64,000 nt of DNA from Streptomyces sp. JB150 (GCF_011193355.1 NZ_CP049780.1:6476534-6540533), one strand, 5' to 3'. Shown: positions 52,320 to 61,203, counted from the first letter of the stretch. Notes: a model not told the origin generated them from the letters alone. Numbers and translations: made by a program.

Positions 52320-52347
52320 CGGTCGGCTCTCCCCGTCTCGACAGCGT

Positions 52348-52366
52348 GCCCCGCACAGCGCGGGGC
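52348..52366. other. Hairpin in the leader of the small gene
   Basis: GCCCCGC (52348-52354), 5-nt loop, GCGGGGC (52360-52366). It could be a leader structure or a terminator for transcripts entering from the right. The remainder of 52367-52592 holds no gene, only short GACCGCGACC repeats near 52553-52585. Confidence 0.4.
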
Positions 52367-52592
52367 CTGTCTCCAGCTTGCCGCCCACCACTGACAATCG
52401 GGCCTCGCGCCCGCGCGGTTCGCCCGCTCAGCGGAGCCGAGACCACGGCGGTACGAGCCGGGAAAGCCTCCCTACGCTGGGCCGAACGGTCGACATCGCG
52501 CCCGCTTCGGGTTTGAACGCCGCATGTGACGTGAAGTCAGCCACCGCCATGACGACCGCGACCGCCACGACGACCGCGACCGGTGCCGGGGA

Positions 52593-53249
52593 TCAGCTGT
52601 CCGGTCGCTTGACGCTCTCCAGGAGCATGTCCAGCCACTCGGCGACCTTGTCGCGGTGCTGGTCGGTGGGGAGTTGGGCCGCGCGCCAGGCGATGCCGCG
52701 CACCCCGTGGTCCTGCAGCAGCCGCTCCAGCGGGTCGTCGGCCGCGGCGGCCGCCTCGCGCTCACGGTCGGCCAGCTTCTGCAGCAGTTCCTGCTCGGTG
52801 CGCTGGAGGGCGCCCGCCAGGGCCTCGGGGTCCTCGGCCGTCAGGAAGCCCGCGTGCACCCGGAAGAAGCGCTGGATGGCGTCGCAGTGCTCCATGGTGG
52901 GGCGGCGGTCGCCGTTGATCAGCGCCCCGGCCTGCTGGCGGGACATGCCGGCCCCGTCGGCGATCTCCTGCTGGGTGTACCGGCGGCCGTTCGGCTTCAG
53001 CCGGGTGCGCCGCAGCAGGTCCAGCCGCTGGAGGAAGCGCGCCTGCACATCGGGCTCGCCGGCGGGCCGGCCGCGCAGCAGGTCCCTGACCACCGGCTCG
53101 GGGACACCGCAGGCGACGGACAGCCGGGCGGTGTCGAAGACCTCGGCGTGCGGCACGCCGAGCCGGTCGGCGAGCGCGGTGACGCGGGCGACCACGGCCG
53201 GCAGCACAGCCGTCGCCGTGGCGCCCGGAACCTCGTAGCCATCCGTCAC
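52593..53249 (-). CDS. HTH (XRE-type) transcriptional regulator
   Basis: A 218-residue DNA-binding protein. A helical N-terminus (VVARVTALADRLGVPHAEV) is followed by an HTH: RRYTQQEIADGAGMSRQQAG, then ALINGDRRPTMEHCDAIQRF. The C-terminus is helical (RTEQELLQKLADREREA). GTG 53249 has AGGAGA about 8 nt upstream. It is divergent from a stand-alone MmyB-like sensor domain across 223 bp containing two palindromes, suggesting that the two proteins act on the same promoter region. Confidence 0.85.
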   Translation of the reverse strand: MTDGYEVPGATATAVLPAVVARVTALADRLGVPHAEVFDTARLSVACGVPEPVVRDLLRGRPAGEPDVQARFLQRLDLLRRTRLKPNGRRYTQQEIADGAGMSRQQAGALINGDRRPTMEHCDAIQRFFRVHAGFLTAEDPEALAGALQRTEQELLQKLADREREAAAAADDPLERLLQDHGVRGIAWRAAQLPTDQHRDKVAEWLDMLLESVKRPDS

Positions 53250-53344
53250 CGGCAGGTCTCCTACGTCTCTCACAGGCTTCTCACAACTGGTTGCCGTGAA
53301 CTTCCCGGAGATTAGCCGGTGCTTCGAACTCACATCCAGGTCTC

Positions 53345-53389
53345 GCCACAACTGTGGCCAATTTCAGCCGTCAACAGGCATGAAATGCC
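53345..53389. promoter_or_regulatory. Two palindromes between divergent regulators
   Basis: GCCACAACTGTGGC (53345-53358) and GGCATGAAATGCC (53377-53389) are inverted repeats in the gap between the HTH gene and the MmyB-like gene. A TTGACA at 53397-53402 points toward the MmyB-like gene. A minus-strand TTGACG near 53374-53369 points toward the HTH gene. Confidence 0.5.
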
Positions 53390-53472
53390 ACGATAGTTGA
53401 CACGCCTCGCGTCGGGGCCTCAGGATCAAGGCGCCGCGTGAAGGCCGCAGAGGCAAGAGGGGTGACCTCCCG

Positions 53473-54144
53473 ATGGCATATCAGGCAGGAGGGCAGCGGT
53501 CCGAGCTGCGGCCCGTACCCGAGTGTCCCGAGGCCCAGGCGTACCTGGAGGATTACGCCGCACTGCTCCAGACCGTTCCCTTCCCGTCGGTCGTCGTCGA
53601 CCGGGGATGGGACGTCGTCCTGGCCAACAACGCCTTCGAGTCACTTTTCCGGGGCGTGGGACCGCATCCGACGGCCATGCCGTGGGACAACTTCCTCAGA
53701 TTCGTCCTGTTCCACCCCGACGCCGGCACGGTCCTCGGGGAGCACGAGGCGCGCTGGTGCCTGCCGATGCTGGCGCACTTCGCCGACGCCGTGGAGCGGC
53801 ACGCGCAGGACTCCCGGCTCCAGGCGATCCGCCGGGAGATCGCCCAGGACCCCATCATGGAGGCCGCCTTCCGGCAAGGGCTGCCGCACTGGATCCGCGC
53901 GGTGGGCGACGCGGCCGTCGAACACGACGGCGCGATCCGTCCGCTGCTGCACCCGGACCCCCGCTGGGGCGCCACCGACTGCCGTATCGTCGGCGAAACC
54001 CCGAGGACGCTGCAGAGGCTGGGCTACACCCGGCTGACGCTGGTGCTGCGCCAGCCGCGCCGCGCGGCGTCCGCCCCGCGCCGGCGCGCCGGCGCCCGCC
54101 GCGCGGCGGGCCACCTCAGCGTGGTCCCCGCCCCCGAGGCCTGA
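53473..54144 (+). CDS. Stand-alone MmyB-like ligand-binding domain protein
   Basis: A 223-residue protein matching the PAS-like sensor half of MmyB regulators: LQTVPFPSVVVDRGWDVVLANNAFESLF, PWDNFLRFVLFHPDAG and a C-terminal PRTLQRLGYTRLTLVLRQP. The HTH that normally precedes this domain is absent. It may bind a small molecule, perhaps a fatty acid as proposed for the family, and modulate the divergent HTH protein. Residues from about 194 are basic and Ala/Arg-rich. Confidence 0.8.
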   Translation: MAYQAGGQRSELRPVPECPEAQAYLEDYAALLQTVPFPSVVVDRGWDVVLANNAFESLFRGVGPHPTAMPWDNFLRFVLFHPDAGTVLGEHEARWCLPMLAHFADAVERHAQDSRLQAIRREIAQDPIMEAAFRQGLPHWIRAVGDAAVEHDGAIRPLLHPDPRWGATDCRIVGETPRTLQRLGYTRLTLVLRQPRRAASAPRRRAGARRAAGHLSVVPAPEA

Positions 54145-54197
54145 CCGGGCACCGCCGGCGTTCAGGTCGCCGACGGCGCCACGGTCGGGCCGGGGCC

Positions 54198-54221
54198 GCC
54201 GCCCGCCGCCCCGCGGGCGGC
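54198..54221. terminator. Terminator hairpin after the MmyB-like gene
   Basis: GCCGCCCGC (54198-54206) and GCGGGCGGC (54213-54221) form a perfect 9-bp stem with a 6-nt loop. Confidence 0.6.
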
Positions 54222-54225
54222 CGAC

Positions 54226-54344
54226 GTGCCGCCGCCCGTCGCAGCGCGGGAACGGCTGCGCGTGCCGCCGCCCGTCGCACGGTCGACGGGGTGCGTTCGC
54301 GGCGCCGCCCGCCGCACCGCCGACGGGTGCGCGTGCCGCCGCCC
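54226..54344. repeat. GC-rich direct repeats upstream of the phospholipase gene
   Basis: GTGCCGCCGCCCGTCGCA occurs at 54226-54243 and 54262-54279 (36-nt spacing). The first 12 nt recur at 54333-54344. They fill most of the 365-bp gap 54145-54509, which has no gene I can support. Confidence 0.7.
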
Positions 54345-54509
54345 CTCCTGCGGCCCGGCCGGAAACACACCCCACGTACCCACGACTTTCACACGGGCGC
54401 CACCACAGCCTTCCCTGACGTTCGGCGCTCTTGGAACACTCCTTCCGCGCGCATTCCGTCATGTCCATCCGGCCGGTCGCACCACGCCAGGACGAGAGGT
54501 CCCCCATCC

Positions 54510-56561
54510 ATGCCCGAAGTCAACCGGCGCAGATTCCTTCGGATAACGGGCGCCACCACCGCGTTCAGCGCGCTCGCCGGCAGTATCGAGCGGGCCGCCG
54601 CGCTGCCGGCCGACCGCCGCTCGGGGACGATCGAGGACGTCGAGCACATCGTCGTGCTGATGCAGGAGAATCGTTCCTTCGACCACTACTTCGGGAAACT
54701 GCGCGGCGTCCGCGGCTTCGGCGACCCCCGCCCGGTCACCCTGCCCAGCGGCAAGCCGGTCTGGCACCAGCAGGACGGTACCAGGGAGATCCTGCCGTTC
54801 CGCCCGGACGCCGACGACCTCGGCATGCAGTTCCTGGAAGGCCTGCCGCACGGCTGGACCGACGGCCAGCAGGCCTACAACGGCGGCAGGTACGACCGGT
54901 GGATCCCCGCCAAGGGCACCACCACCATGGCGTACCTGACCCGCGAGGACATCCCGTTCCACTACGCGCTCGCCGACGCCTTCACCGTCTGCGACGCCTA
55001 CCACTGCTCCTTCATCGGCTCCACCGATCCCAACCGCTACTACATGTGGAGCGGACACACGGGCAACGACGGCACCGGCGGCGGCCCCGTCCTCGGCAAC
55101 GACGAGCTGGGCTACGGCTGGACGACCTACCCCGAGCGCCTGGAGAAGGCCGGCATCTCCTGGAAGGTCTACCAGGACGTCGGCGACGGCCTGGACGCGG
55201 CCGGCCACTGGGGCTGGATCGAGGACGCCTACCGCGGCAACTACGGCGACAACTCCCTGCTCTACTTCAACCGTTACCGCGACGCCCGGCCCGGCGACCC
55301 GCTGTACGACAAGGCACGCACCGGCACCGACGTGAAGAACGGCGACGGTTACTTCGACCGGCTGCGCGCCGACGTCCAGGCCGGCACCCTGCCGCAGGTC
55401 TCCTGGATCACCGCCCCGGAGGCCTTCTCCGAGCACTCCAACTGGCCCTCCAACTACGGCGCCTGGTACATCGCCCAGGTGCTGGACGCGCTGACCTCCA
55501 ACCCGGCGGTCTGGGCGAAGACGGCCCTGTTCATCACGTACGACGAGAACGACGGCTTCTTCGACCACGTGGTGCCGCCGCTGCCGCCGAAATCCGCCGC
55601 GCAGGGCAAGTCGACGGCCGACGTCTTTCTCGACCTCTACCCGGGCGACAGCAGGCGCCCGGCCGGTCCCTACGGGCTTGGGCCGCGCGTGCCCATGCTG
55701 GTGGTCTCGCCGTGGAGCAAGGGCGGCTGGGTGTGCTCCGAGACCCTCGACCACACCTCGATCATCCGGTTCATGGAGCGCCGCTTCGGCGTCCACGAGC
55801 CGAACATCTCGCCCTGGCGCCGGGCCGTCTGCGGTGACCTCACCGCCGCGTTCGACTTCTCCCGCAAGGACAGCGCGCCCGCCGCGCTGCCCGGCACCGA
55901 CGGCTACGAGCCGCCGGACCGCGAGCGCCACCCCGACTACCGGCCGACGCCGCCCGCGCACCCCGGCATGCCCCGCCAGGAGCGCGGTCTGCGCCCGGCC
56001 CGCCCGCTGAAGTACGCGCCGCTGGTGGACGGCTCGGCGGACGCGGCGGCCGGCAAGTTCACCCTCACCTTCGCCTCGGGGGCGAAGGCGGGGGCCGCCT
56101 TCCTCGTCACCTCCGGCAACCGCACCGACGGGCCGTGGTTCTACACCACCGAGGCCGGCAAGACCCTCTCGGACACCTGGAACTCGGCCTACTCCCAGGG
56201 CGCGTACGACCTGACCGTGCACGGCCCCAACGGCTTCCTGCGCGCCTTCAAGGGGCGGAACAGGGCGGCCGGTCCCGAGGTGACCGCCCGGCACACCGGC
56301 GACGACGTCGAGCTGACCTTCACCAACAAGGGGTCCGGCACGGTCCGGCTGAAGCTGGCCGACGGCTACGCGGGCACCGCGCGCAGCGTGCGGGTGCGGC
56401 CCGGCGAGGTCGTCCGGCACACCGTCGACCTGACCGCGAGCCGCCGCTGGTACGACCTCACGGTCACCTCCGACGCCGACCCGGCGTACCTGCGGCGCTT
56501 CGCCGGGCACGTCGAGAACGGGCGGCCCGGCGTGAGCGACCCGGCGATCGTCACGGAGTAG
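54510..56561 (+). CDS. Tat-exported phospholipase C (phosphocholine-specific type)
   Basis: A 683-residue phosphoesterase of the bacterial phospholipase C/acid phosphatase family. The Tat signal is RRRFLRITGATTAFSALAG. The phosphoesterase domain (about 45-450) has VVLMQENRSFDHYFGKLRGV, HCSFIGSTDPNR, TYDENDGFFDHVVPP and a final EPNISPWRRAVCGDL. Two DUF756-like beta domains form the C-terminus, the family's usual layout. It hydrolyses phosphatidylcholine or sphingomyelin outside the cell. ATG 54510 is chosen for the twin Arg start; the frame is open far upstream. Such enzymes are often phosphate-regulated in Streptomyces, but I see no clear PHO box. Confidence 0.93.
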   Translation: MPEVNRRRFLRITGATTAFSALAGSIERAAALPADRRSGTIEDVEHIVVLMQENRSFDHYFGKLRGVRGFGDPRPVTLPSGKPVWHQQDGTREILPFRPDADDLGMQFLEGLPHGWTDGQQAYNGGRYDRWIPAKGTTTMAYLTREDIPFHYALADAFTVCDAYHCSFIGSTDPNRYYMWSGHTGNDGTGGGPVLGNDELGYGWTTYPERLEKAGISWKVYQDVGDGLDAAGHWGWIEDAYRGNYGDNSLLYFNRYRDARPGDPLYDKARTGTDVKNGDGYFDRLRADVQAGTLPQVSWITAPEAFSEHSNWPSNYGAWYIAQVLDALTSNPAVWAKTALFITYDENDGFFDHVVPPLPPKSAAQGKSTADVFLDLYPGDSRRPAGPYGLGPRVPMLVVSPWSKGGWVCSETLDHTSIIRFMERRFGVHEPNISPWRRAVCGDLTAAFDFSRKDSAPAALPGTDGYEPPDRERHPDYRPTPPAHPGMPRQERGLRPARPLKYAPLVDGSADAAAGKFTLTFASGAKAGAAFLVTSGNRTDGPWFYTTEAGKTLSDTWNSAYSQGAYDLTVHGPNGFLRAFKGRNRAAGPEVTARHTGDDVELTFTNKGSGTVRLKLADGYAGTARSVRVRPGEVVRHTVDLTASRRWYDLTVTSDADPAYLRRFAGHVENGRPGVSDPAIVTE

Positions 56562-56587
56562 CCGTAGCCGTAGCCGCAGCCGTAGCC
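56558..56587. repeat. Hexanucleotide repeat between convergent genes
   Basis: Five units of GTAGCC (one is GCAGCC) run from the phospholipase stop to just before the EamA gene's stop, filling the 28-bp gap. Confidence 0.8.
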
Positions 56588-56589
56588 GC

Positions 56590-57561
56590 TCACAACGGGG
56601 TCAGGTGCCCCGGACCCGGCTGCGGCTGGGGCTGGCGGGGTACCAGCGGCTCGGTCCGCGGCACGGCGGGCACGGCGGGCGCGGTCGCGACGGTCGGTGC
56701 CACGGCCCGCGCGGCCGGGCCGGGCGCGGCCGCGGCCGCCGGCTGGGGGGTCGTCCGGGCGAGCAGCACCACGCCCCACGACGCCAGCGCCGCTCCCGCC
56801 AGCGCCAGCAGCACTCCGGCGGGCCCGCCCTGGAGGCGTTCACCGAGGAGGGAGAGGCCGATCACCGCGGCGGCCACCGGGTTGGCCAGGGTGACCATCG
56901 CCAGCGGCGCGCCCAGGCCGCCCCGGTAGCCGGTCTGCGCGAGCAGCAGCCCGCCGGTCGCGAACGCCGCGACCAGCAGCGCCACGGAGACCACCCGCAC
57001 GTCGAGCACGGGTCCCGTGTGGTCGGTGGCGGCGACCGTCACGGTCTGGGTGAGCGCGGAGGCGACACCCGAGGCGATCCCGGAGGCGGTGGCGTGCCGC
57101 AGTCCGGGCCGCGCGCCGGGCCAGGCCAGCGAGCCGATCAGTACGGTGGTGACTCCCGCGACGACCAGTGCCTCGGGCACGCTGAGCACGTCGTCGGGCG
57201 CGGGCCCGGACGCCGTGACGAGGAGCGCGGCCAGCCCCGCCAGGGTGAGCGCGGTGCCCCGCCACTCGGCCGCGCTGACCCGCCGCCCGGCGATGCGCGC
57301 GCCCAGCGGCACCGCCGCGACCAGGGTGAGCGCTCCCAGCGGCTGCACCACGGTCAGCGGCCCGTACTTCAGGGCGACGACGTGCAGCAGCGCGCCGGTG
57401 GCGTTGAGCGCCACCGCCACCCACCACGCGGCGCTGCCGAGCAGCCGCAGCGTCCCGGCGCCGGAGGTGCGCGCGGCCAGCCGCTCCTGGGCGACCGCGG
57501 CGGCCGCGTAGGCGACGGCGGAGAACAGGGAGAGGACGAGCGCGAGGGCGGTGGCGCTCAC
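56590..57561 (-). CDS. EamA/DMT-type transporter
   Basis: A 323-residue membrane protein with about ten helices in two EamA halves: VVALKYGPLTVVQPLGALTLVAAVPLGA in the first and LAMVTLANPVAAAVIGLSLLGERLQ in the second. It probably exports a small metabolite. The C-terminal 45 residues are Pro/Ala-rich and soluble. GTG 57561 overlaps the PAP2 stop as GTGA, so the two are coupled. Confidence 0.87.
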   Translation of the reverse strand: MSATALALVLSLFSAVAYAAAAVAQERLAARTSGAGTLRLLGSAAWWVAVALNATGALLHVVALKYGPLTVVQPLGALTLVAAVPLGARIAGRRVSAAEWRGTALTLAGLAALLVTASGPAPDDVLSVPEALVVAGVTTVLIGSLAWPGARPGLRHATASGIASGVASALTQTVTVAATDHTGPVLDVRVVSVALLVAAFATGGLLLAQTGYRGGLGAPLAMVTLANPVAAAVIGLSLLGERLQGGPAGVLLALAGAALASWGVVLLARTTPQPAAAAAPGPAARAVAPTVATAPAVPAVPRTEPLVPRQPQPQPGPGHLTPL

Positions 57562-58487
57562 CGGGCCGACTCCACGAGGGCGGGCTGTGCGGCGGGTGAG
57601 GGTACGGGCGCCGGTGCGGGTGCGGGCAGCCTCTGACCGGGGAGCGGGGGAGGGGCCGCCGTACCGCCGCCGCTCAGGCTGGTCACGTCGGCGCTCAGGC
57701 CGCTCACGTCGGTGCGGTCCGGTACGGCGTCCACGGTGGTCACGTCGGCCGTGTCCGGTGCGGTCCGGCGCCGTGGCGGTCGCAGGACGGCCAGGGCGAG
57801 GCCGAGCAGGGCGGCGGCCACGAGGGCGTCGAGCCAGTAGTGGTTCGCGGTGCCCACGATCACCAGCAGGGTGAGCAGCGGGTGCAGCAGCCACAGCCAC
57901 CGCCGGCGGGTCCGGGTCGCGGCGACCAGCCCGATCGCCACCATCAGCGCCCAGCCGAAGTGCAGTGACGGCATCGCCGCGAACTGGTTGGAGAGGGTGT
58001 CGGTGGCGGGCGGACCGTACACCGACGGGCCGTACACCCGCCCGGTGTCCACCAGCCCCGCCGCCGCGAGCATCCGGGGCGGGGCGAGCGGGAACGTGAG
58101 GTGCAGCATCAGGGCGGCGGCGGTCACCGCGGCCAGCACCCGGCGGGCCCAGAGGTAGTGCCCGGGACGGCGCAGGTACAGCCAGACGAGGAAGGCGGCC
58201 GTGGCCGGGAAGTGCACGGTCGCGTAGTAGGCGTTCGCGACCCGCACGAGGGTGTCGCCGTGCAGCAGCAGCGACTGCACCAGGTCCTCGCCGGGCAGGT
58301 GGGCCGCTCGCTCCCAGTCCCACACCCGGTCCGCGTTGCGGCGGGCCTCGCCGGTGTGGCCGGTCGCCAGCCGGCGGCCCAGCTTGTAGACGAGGAAGAG
58401 CCCCGCGACGAGCAGGAACTCACGGACGAGCGGGGGCCGGGCTATCGCTGCGGACTCCGCCTCTTCAGGCTCGGTGCGGGCATTCAT
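57558..58487 (-). CDS. PAP2-superfamily membrane phosphatase/phosphotransferase
   Basis: A 309-residue polytopic protein of the PAP2/inositolphosphotransferase-like group. The catalytic motifs are AMPSLHFGWALMVAIG and GTANHYWLDALVA, the second with the His nucleophile and its Asp. It dephosphorylates or transfers a phospholipid headgroup at the outer face of the membrane. The last 75 residues are disordered. It is first in a two-gene unit with the EamA transporter, and divergent from tetR across the iteron array. Confidence 0.88.
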   Translation of the reverse strand: MNARTEPEEAESAAIARPPLVREFLLVAGLFLVYKLGRRLATGHTGEARRNADRVWDWERAAHLPGEDLVQSLLLHGDTLVRVANAYYATVHFPATAAFLVWLYLRRPGHYLWARRVLAAVTAAALMLHLTFPLAPPRMLAAAGLVDTGRVYGPSVYGPPATDTLSNQFAAMPSLHFGWALMVAIGLVAATRTRRRWLWLLHPLLTLLVIVGTANHYWLDALVAAALLGLALAVLRPPRRRTAPDTADVTTVDAVPDRTDVSGLSADVTSLSGGGTAAPPPLPGQRLPAPAPAPVPSPAAQPALVESAR

Positions 58488-58564
58488 CCCCCGGCCCTTT
58501 CGCTGACGGTGGTGCGTGGGTGGTATGTCCGGAACCTGGTGTTCCGGTCACGCGGTCGCTCATC

Positions 58565-58628
58565 TTATCGATACGTCCGCGTACCGATACGCAAGTGTAC
58601 CGATACGGTCCGGTACCGGTACACTGGT
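58565..58628. promoter_or_regulatory. Four-copy 16-nt iteron array (probable TetR operator)
   Basis: Four 11-bp elements start exactly 16 nt apart at 58565, 58581, 58597 and 58613: TTATCGATACG, GTACCGATACG, GTACCGATACG and GTACCGGTACA. The last overlaps a CCGGTACCGG palindrome (58610-58619). The array lies between the PAP2 and tetR genes. TACACT at 58620-58625 could be a -10 toward tetR. Confidence 0.75.
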
Positions 58629-58712
58629 CTCGACAGGGCCGGACTTCGCGGGATCGCACCTCAATCCCACGGGAGCGTCCTGGAATCTCGCTCGAATCAG
58701 GGAGAACCGCCG

Positions 58713-59327
58713 ATGACGTCGCAGGCCGCGGACCGACCGGAGACGGTCGTCGCCTCGCGCCGCTCCAAACTCACCCCCGAGCGTGAGCAGGAGTTCTTCG
58801 ACGCCGTCCTGGAGCAGATCCGCGAGTGCGGCTACGACGCCGTGACCATGGAGGGCGTCGCCGCCCGCACCCGGTGCAGCAAGTCCACGCTGTACCGGCA
58901 GTGGAAGACCAAACCGCAGTTCGTGGCCGCCGCCCTGCGCTCCAGCCGGCGGGTGCGGTTCGCCGGCATCGACACCGGCTCGCTCGCCGGGGACCTGCGC
59001 GAGGTCGCCCGCTGCGCCGCCGCGTGGTCGGCGAAGGACACCAAGCTGCACCAGGCGCTCGGGCACGCCGTGACCCAGGACAAGGAACTGGCGTGCGCGC
59101 TGCGCGAGGCGCTGGTGGAGCCGGAGCTGGCCGCGCTGGAGGAGATCCTGCGCCGGGGCGTCGAGCGCGGTGAGGTGCCCGCCGGGCATCCGGCGCTGCC
59201 GTTCGTGCCCGCGCAGCTCTTCGGCGTCCTGCGGGTCAGGCCCGTCCTGGACGGCGAGTACGCCGATCCGGACTACCTGGTCCGGTTCGTGGAGGCCGCC
59301 GTGCTCCCGGCACTGGGCCTCACCTGA
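58713..59327 (+). CDS. TetR-family regulator
   Basis: A 204-residue regulator. The HTH is TMEGVAARTRCSKSTLYRQW (about residues 45-64), preceded by the standard LTPEREQEFFDAVLEQI helix. The C-terminal part (LREVARCAAAWSAKDTKLHQALGHA, ELAALEEILRRGVERGEVP) is of the TetR_C_16/AefR-like kind. ATG 58713 follows GGGAGAA. It probably binds the iteron array 90 bp upstream and controls itself and the PAP2-EamA unit. Confidence 0.9.
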   Translation: MTSQAADRPETVVASRRSKLTPEREQEFFDAVLEQIRECGYDAVTMEGVAARTRCSKSTLYRQWKTKPQFVAAALRSSRRVRFAGIDTGSLAGDLREVARCAAAWSAKDTKLHQALGHAVTQDKELACALREALVEPELAALEEILRRGVERGEVPAGHPALPFVPAQLFGVLRVRPVLDGEYADPDYLVRFVEAAVLPALGLT

Positions 59328-59411
59328 AGACCCAGGCCGCGCCGTCCGCGGGATGACTGGACGGCCGGTCTGACCGCGCCGCACCGTGGGGACGGGGGCG
59401 GCGCGCACCCC

Positions 59412-59460
59412 CCGGCCGGGTGGGGTTCCTCTGGAGCGGAGAGGCGCCCCACCCGGCCGG
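59412..59460. terminator. Strong bidirectional terminator
   Basis: CCGGCCGGGTGGGG (59412-59425) pairs perfectly with CCCCACCCGGCCGG (59447-59460). The loop can also pair CCTCT with AGAGG. It lies between the convergent tetR and DUF2510 genes. Confidence 0.85.
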
Positions 59461-59478
59461 CTCGTCGGTGCCGGGCGG

Positions 59479-61203
59479 TCAGACGTCCTGCCCGTAGCCG
59501 CCGCCGGGGGCGGCCTTGATGCTCTTCGTGATCTCGTCGATGAGGGACACCGTCTGGTCGGCGTCCACCCCCACGCGCACCACGACGATCCGGCCGGTGT
59601 CCGCCGGGGAGGGGAAGGCGACCGACTGGACGAGACCGTCGGCGCCCTTGCTGGTGACCGCCTTCCAGCGGACCAGGTAGCCCTTCTGCCCCGCCACGGT
59701 CACCGCCTGGGAGGCGAGCACCTGGTGGGAGCTGATCTCGCCGTAGGAGGCGCCGCCGTAGGACTCCTCGGCGTTCTCGGCGATGTCCGCCTTCGCGACC
59801 GCCTCCGGGGTGCCGCCCTTCGTCTCCAGCAGCTCGGCGGGCGCCGAGTACGCACCGCCCTTCGTGCAGGTCTGGGACGTCTCGCCGGGGCAGGGGTAGG
59901 TGTCCTCCGACGACAGCTGGGCGCCCACGGCCATCGTCCGCCCGCTCCAGCCGTCGGGCACCTTGAAGCTGATGCCGTTGACCGGGTCGGACACCGTGCC
60001 GCCGCCCTCGACCTCGGGCGCCCGCGACTGCCCCGGGCCCGGCTCGTCGCCGTCCTGCCCGCCGGAGCCGCTGTCGCCGCCGTCGCCGTCGCCGAACGGG
60101 CCGTCCTGCCCGCCCGAGCCCGGCCCCTGCTGGGAGTCGGCCCGGCTCGCGCCGCCGTCGTCGTCCTTGGTCAGCGCGTACACGCCGACACCGATGCTCG
60201 CCAGCACCGCGGCGGCCACGGCGACCGCGATACCGGTCCGCAGCCACCGCCGCGACCGGGGCGGCGGCTGCGCGGGGTACCCCGGATAGCCGGGGTGTGC
60301 CGGGTAACCGGGGTGCACCGGATAGCCGGGTTGCGTGGGGTAGCCGGACTGGGCCAGGTGGCCCGGCTGGGCCGGATAGGCGGGAGCCGCCGGGTAGGCC
60401 TGGCTCGCCGGGTAGCCGGACTGGGCCGGATGGCCGGGCTGGGCCGGGTAGGCGGGGTACGCCGGTTGGCCGGGCCGGCCCGCGTGGCCGGGGTACGCCG
60501 GGTGGGCCTCATCGGGTCGGCCGGGCTGGGCCGGGTAGGCGGGGTGGGCCGGGTGACCGGGCTGCGCGGCACCGGGCTGTGCGGCACCGCCGGGCTGTGC
60601 GGCACCGCCGGGCTGCGCCGCGTCAGCGGGCTGTCCGCCGTCCTCGGGCCGTCCGGCGTCCTCGGGGTGTCCGGCGTCCTGGGACCGGCCGGCATCCGCG
60701 GGCTGTCCGGCGTCGCCGGTCCGTCCCGCCTCGGCGGCCTGCCCGGCGGCGACGATGTGCTCGGTGCCTTGCGCCCGTCCCGCCTCGGCGGTCCGCCCCG
60801 CGCCCCCGGCGTCCGGCGCGGAGCCGGGCTGCACGGCGCCCTCGCCCTGTCCCGCGCCCTCGGCATCCGCCGCCCCGGCGGTCTGCTCCCCGCCACCGGA
60901 CCGCACCGCGTCAGCGGGCTCCCCGGCGTCAGCGAGCTGCGCCGCGCCAGTGGACTGCGCCGCGTCGGCAGGCTGCCCCGCGTCGGCCCCGCGCGCGTCA
61001 GCCGCCTGACCCGTGTCGTCGGTCCGGGGCGCCTGCTCCGGCTGGGTCTGTCGGTCCGCCGCCGGTGGACCCCAGGCGGCGGCCGACCCCGCGGGACGTA
61101 TCCGGTCCGTCCACGCCTTGCCGTCCCACCAGCGCTCGGTGGCGGGACCGTCACTTGTCTGCCCGGGGTCGGGATACCACCCGGGAGGAGTCACCTGCGT
61201 CAT
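59479..61203 (-). CDS. DUF2510 membrane protein with long Pro/Gly/Tyr repeat region
   Basis: A 574-residue protein. DUF2510 is at the N-terminus (TPPGWYPDPGQTSDGPATERWWDGKAWTDRI broken into PPGWYPDPG and RWWDGKAWT). About 270 residues of low complexity follow: Ala/Asp/Gln-rich (AGQPADAAQ), then tandem YPAQPGHP-like repeats. One transmembrane helix (about 315-340, TGIAVAVAAAVLASIGVGVYAL) leads to an acidic linker and an extracytoplasmic domain (VNGISFKVPDGWSGRTM, VAFPSPADTGRIVVVRVGVDAD). Function unknown. ATG 61203 follows GGGAGGAG at about 9 nt. Confidence 0.85.
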   Translation of the reverse strand: MTQVTPPGWYPDPGQTSDGPATERWWDGKAWTDRIRPAGSAAAWGPPAADRQTQPEQAPRTDDTGQAADARGADAGQPADAAQSTGAAQLADAGEPADAVRSGGGEQTAGAADAEGAGQGEGAVQPGSAPDAGGAGRTAEAGRAQGTEHIVAAGQAAEAGRTGDAGQPADAGRSQDAGHPEDAGRPEDGGQPADAAQPGGAAQPGGAAQPGAAQPGHPAHPAYPAQPGRPDEAHPAYPGHAGRPGQPAYPAYPAQPGHPAQSGYPASQAYPAAPAYPAQPGHLAQSGYPTQPGYPVHPGYPAHPGYPGYPAQPPPRSRRWLRTGIAVAVAAAVLASIGVGVYALTKDDDGGASRADSQQGPGSGGQDGPFGDGDGGDSGSGGQDGDEPGPGQSRAPEVEGGGTVSDPVNGISFKVPDGWSGRTMAVGAQLSSEDTYPCPGETSQTCTKGGAYSAPAELLETKGGTPEAVAKADIAENAEESYGGASYGEISSHQVLASQAVTVAGQKGYLVRWKAVTSKGADGLVQSVAFPSPADTGRIVVVRVGVDADQTVSLIDEITKSIKAAPGGGYGQDV

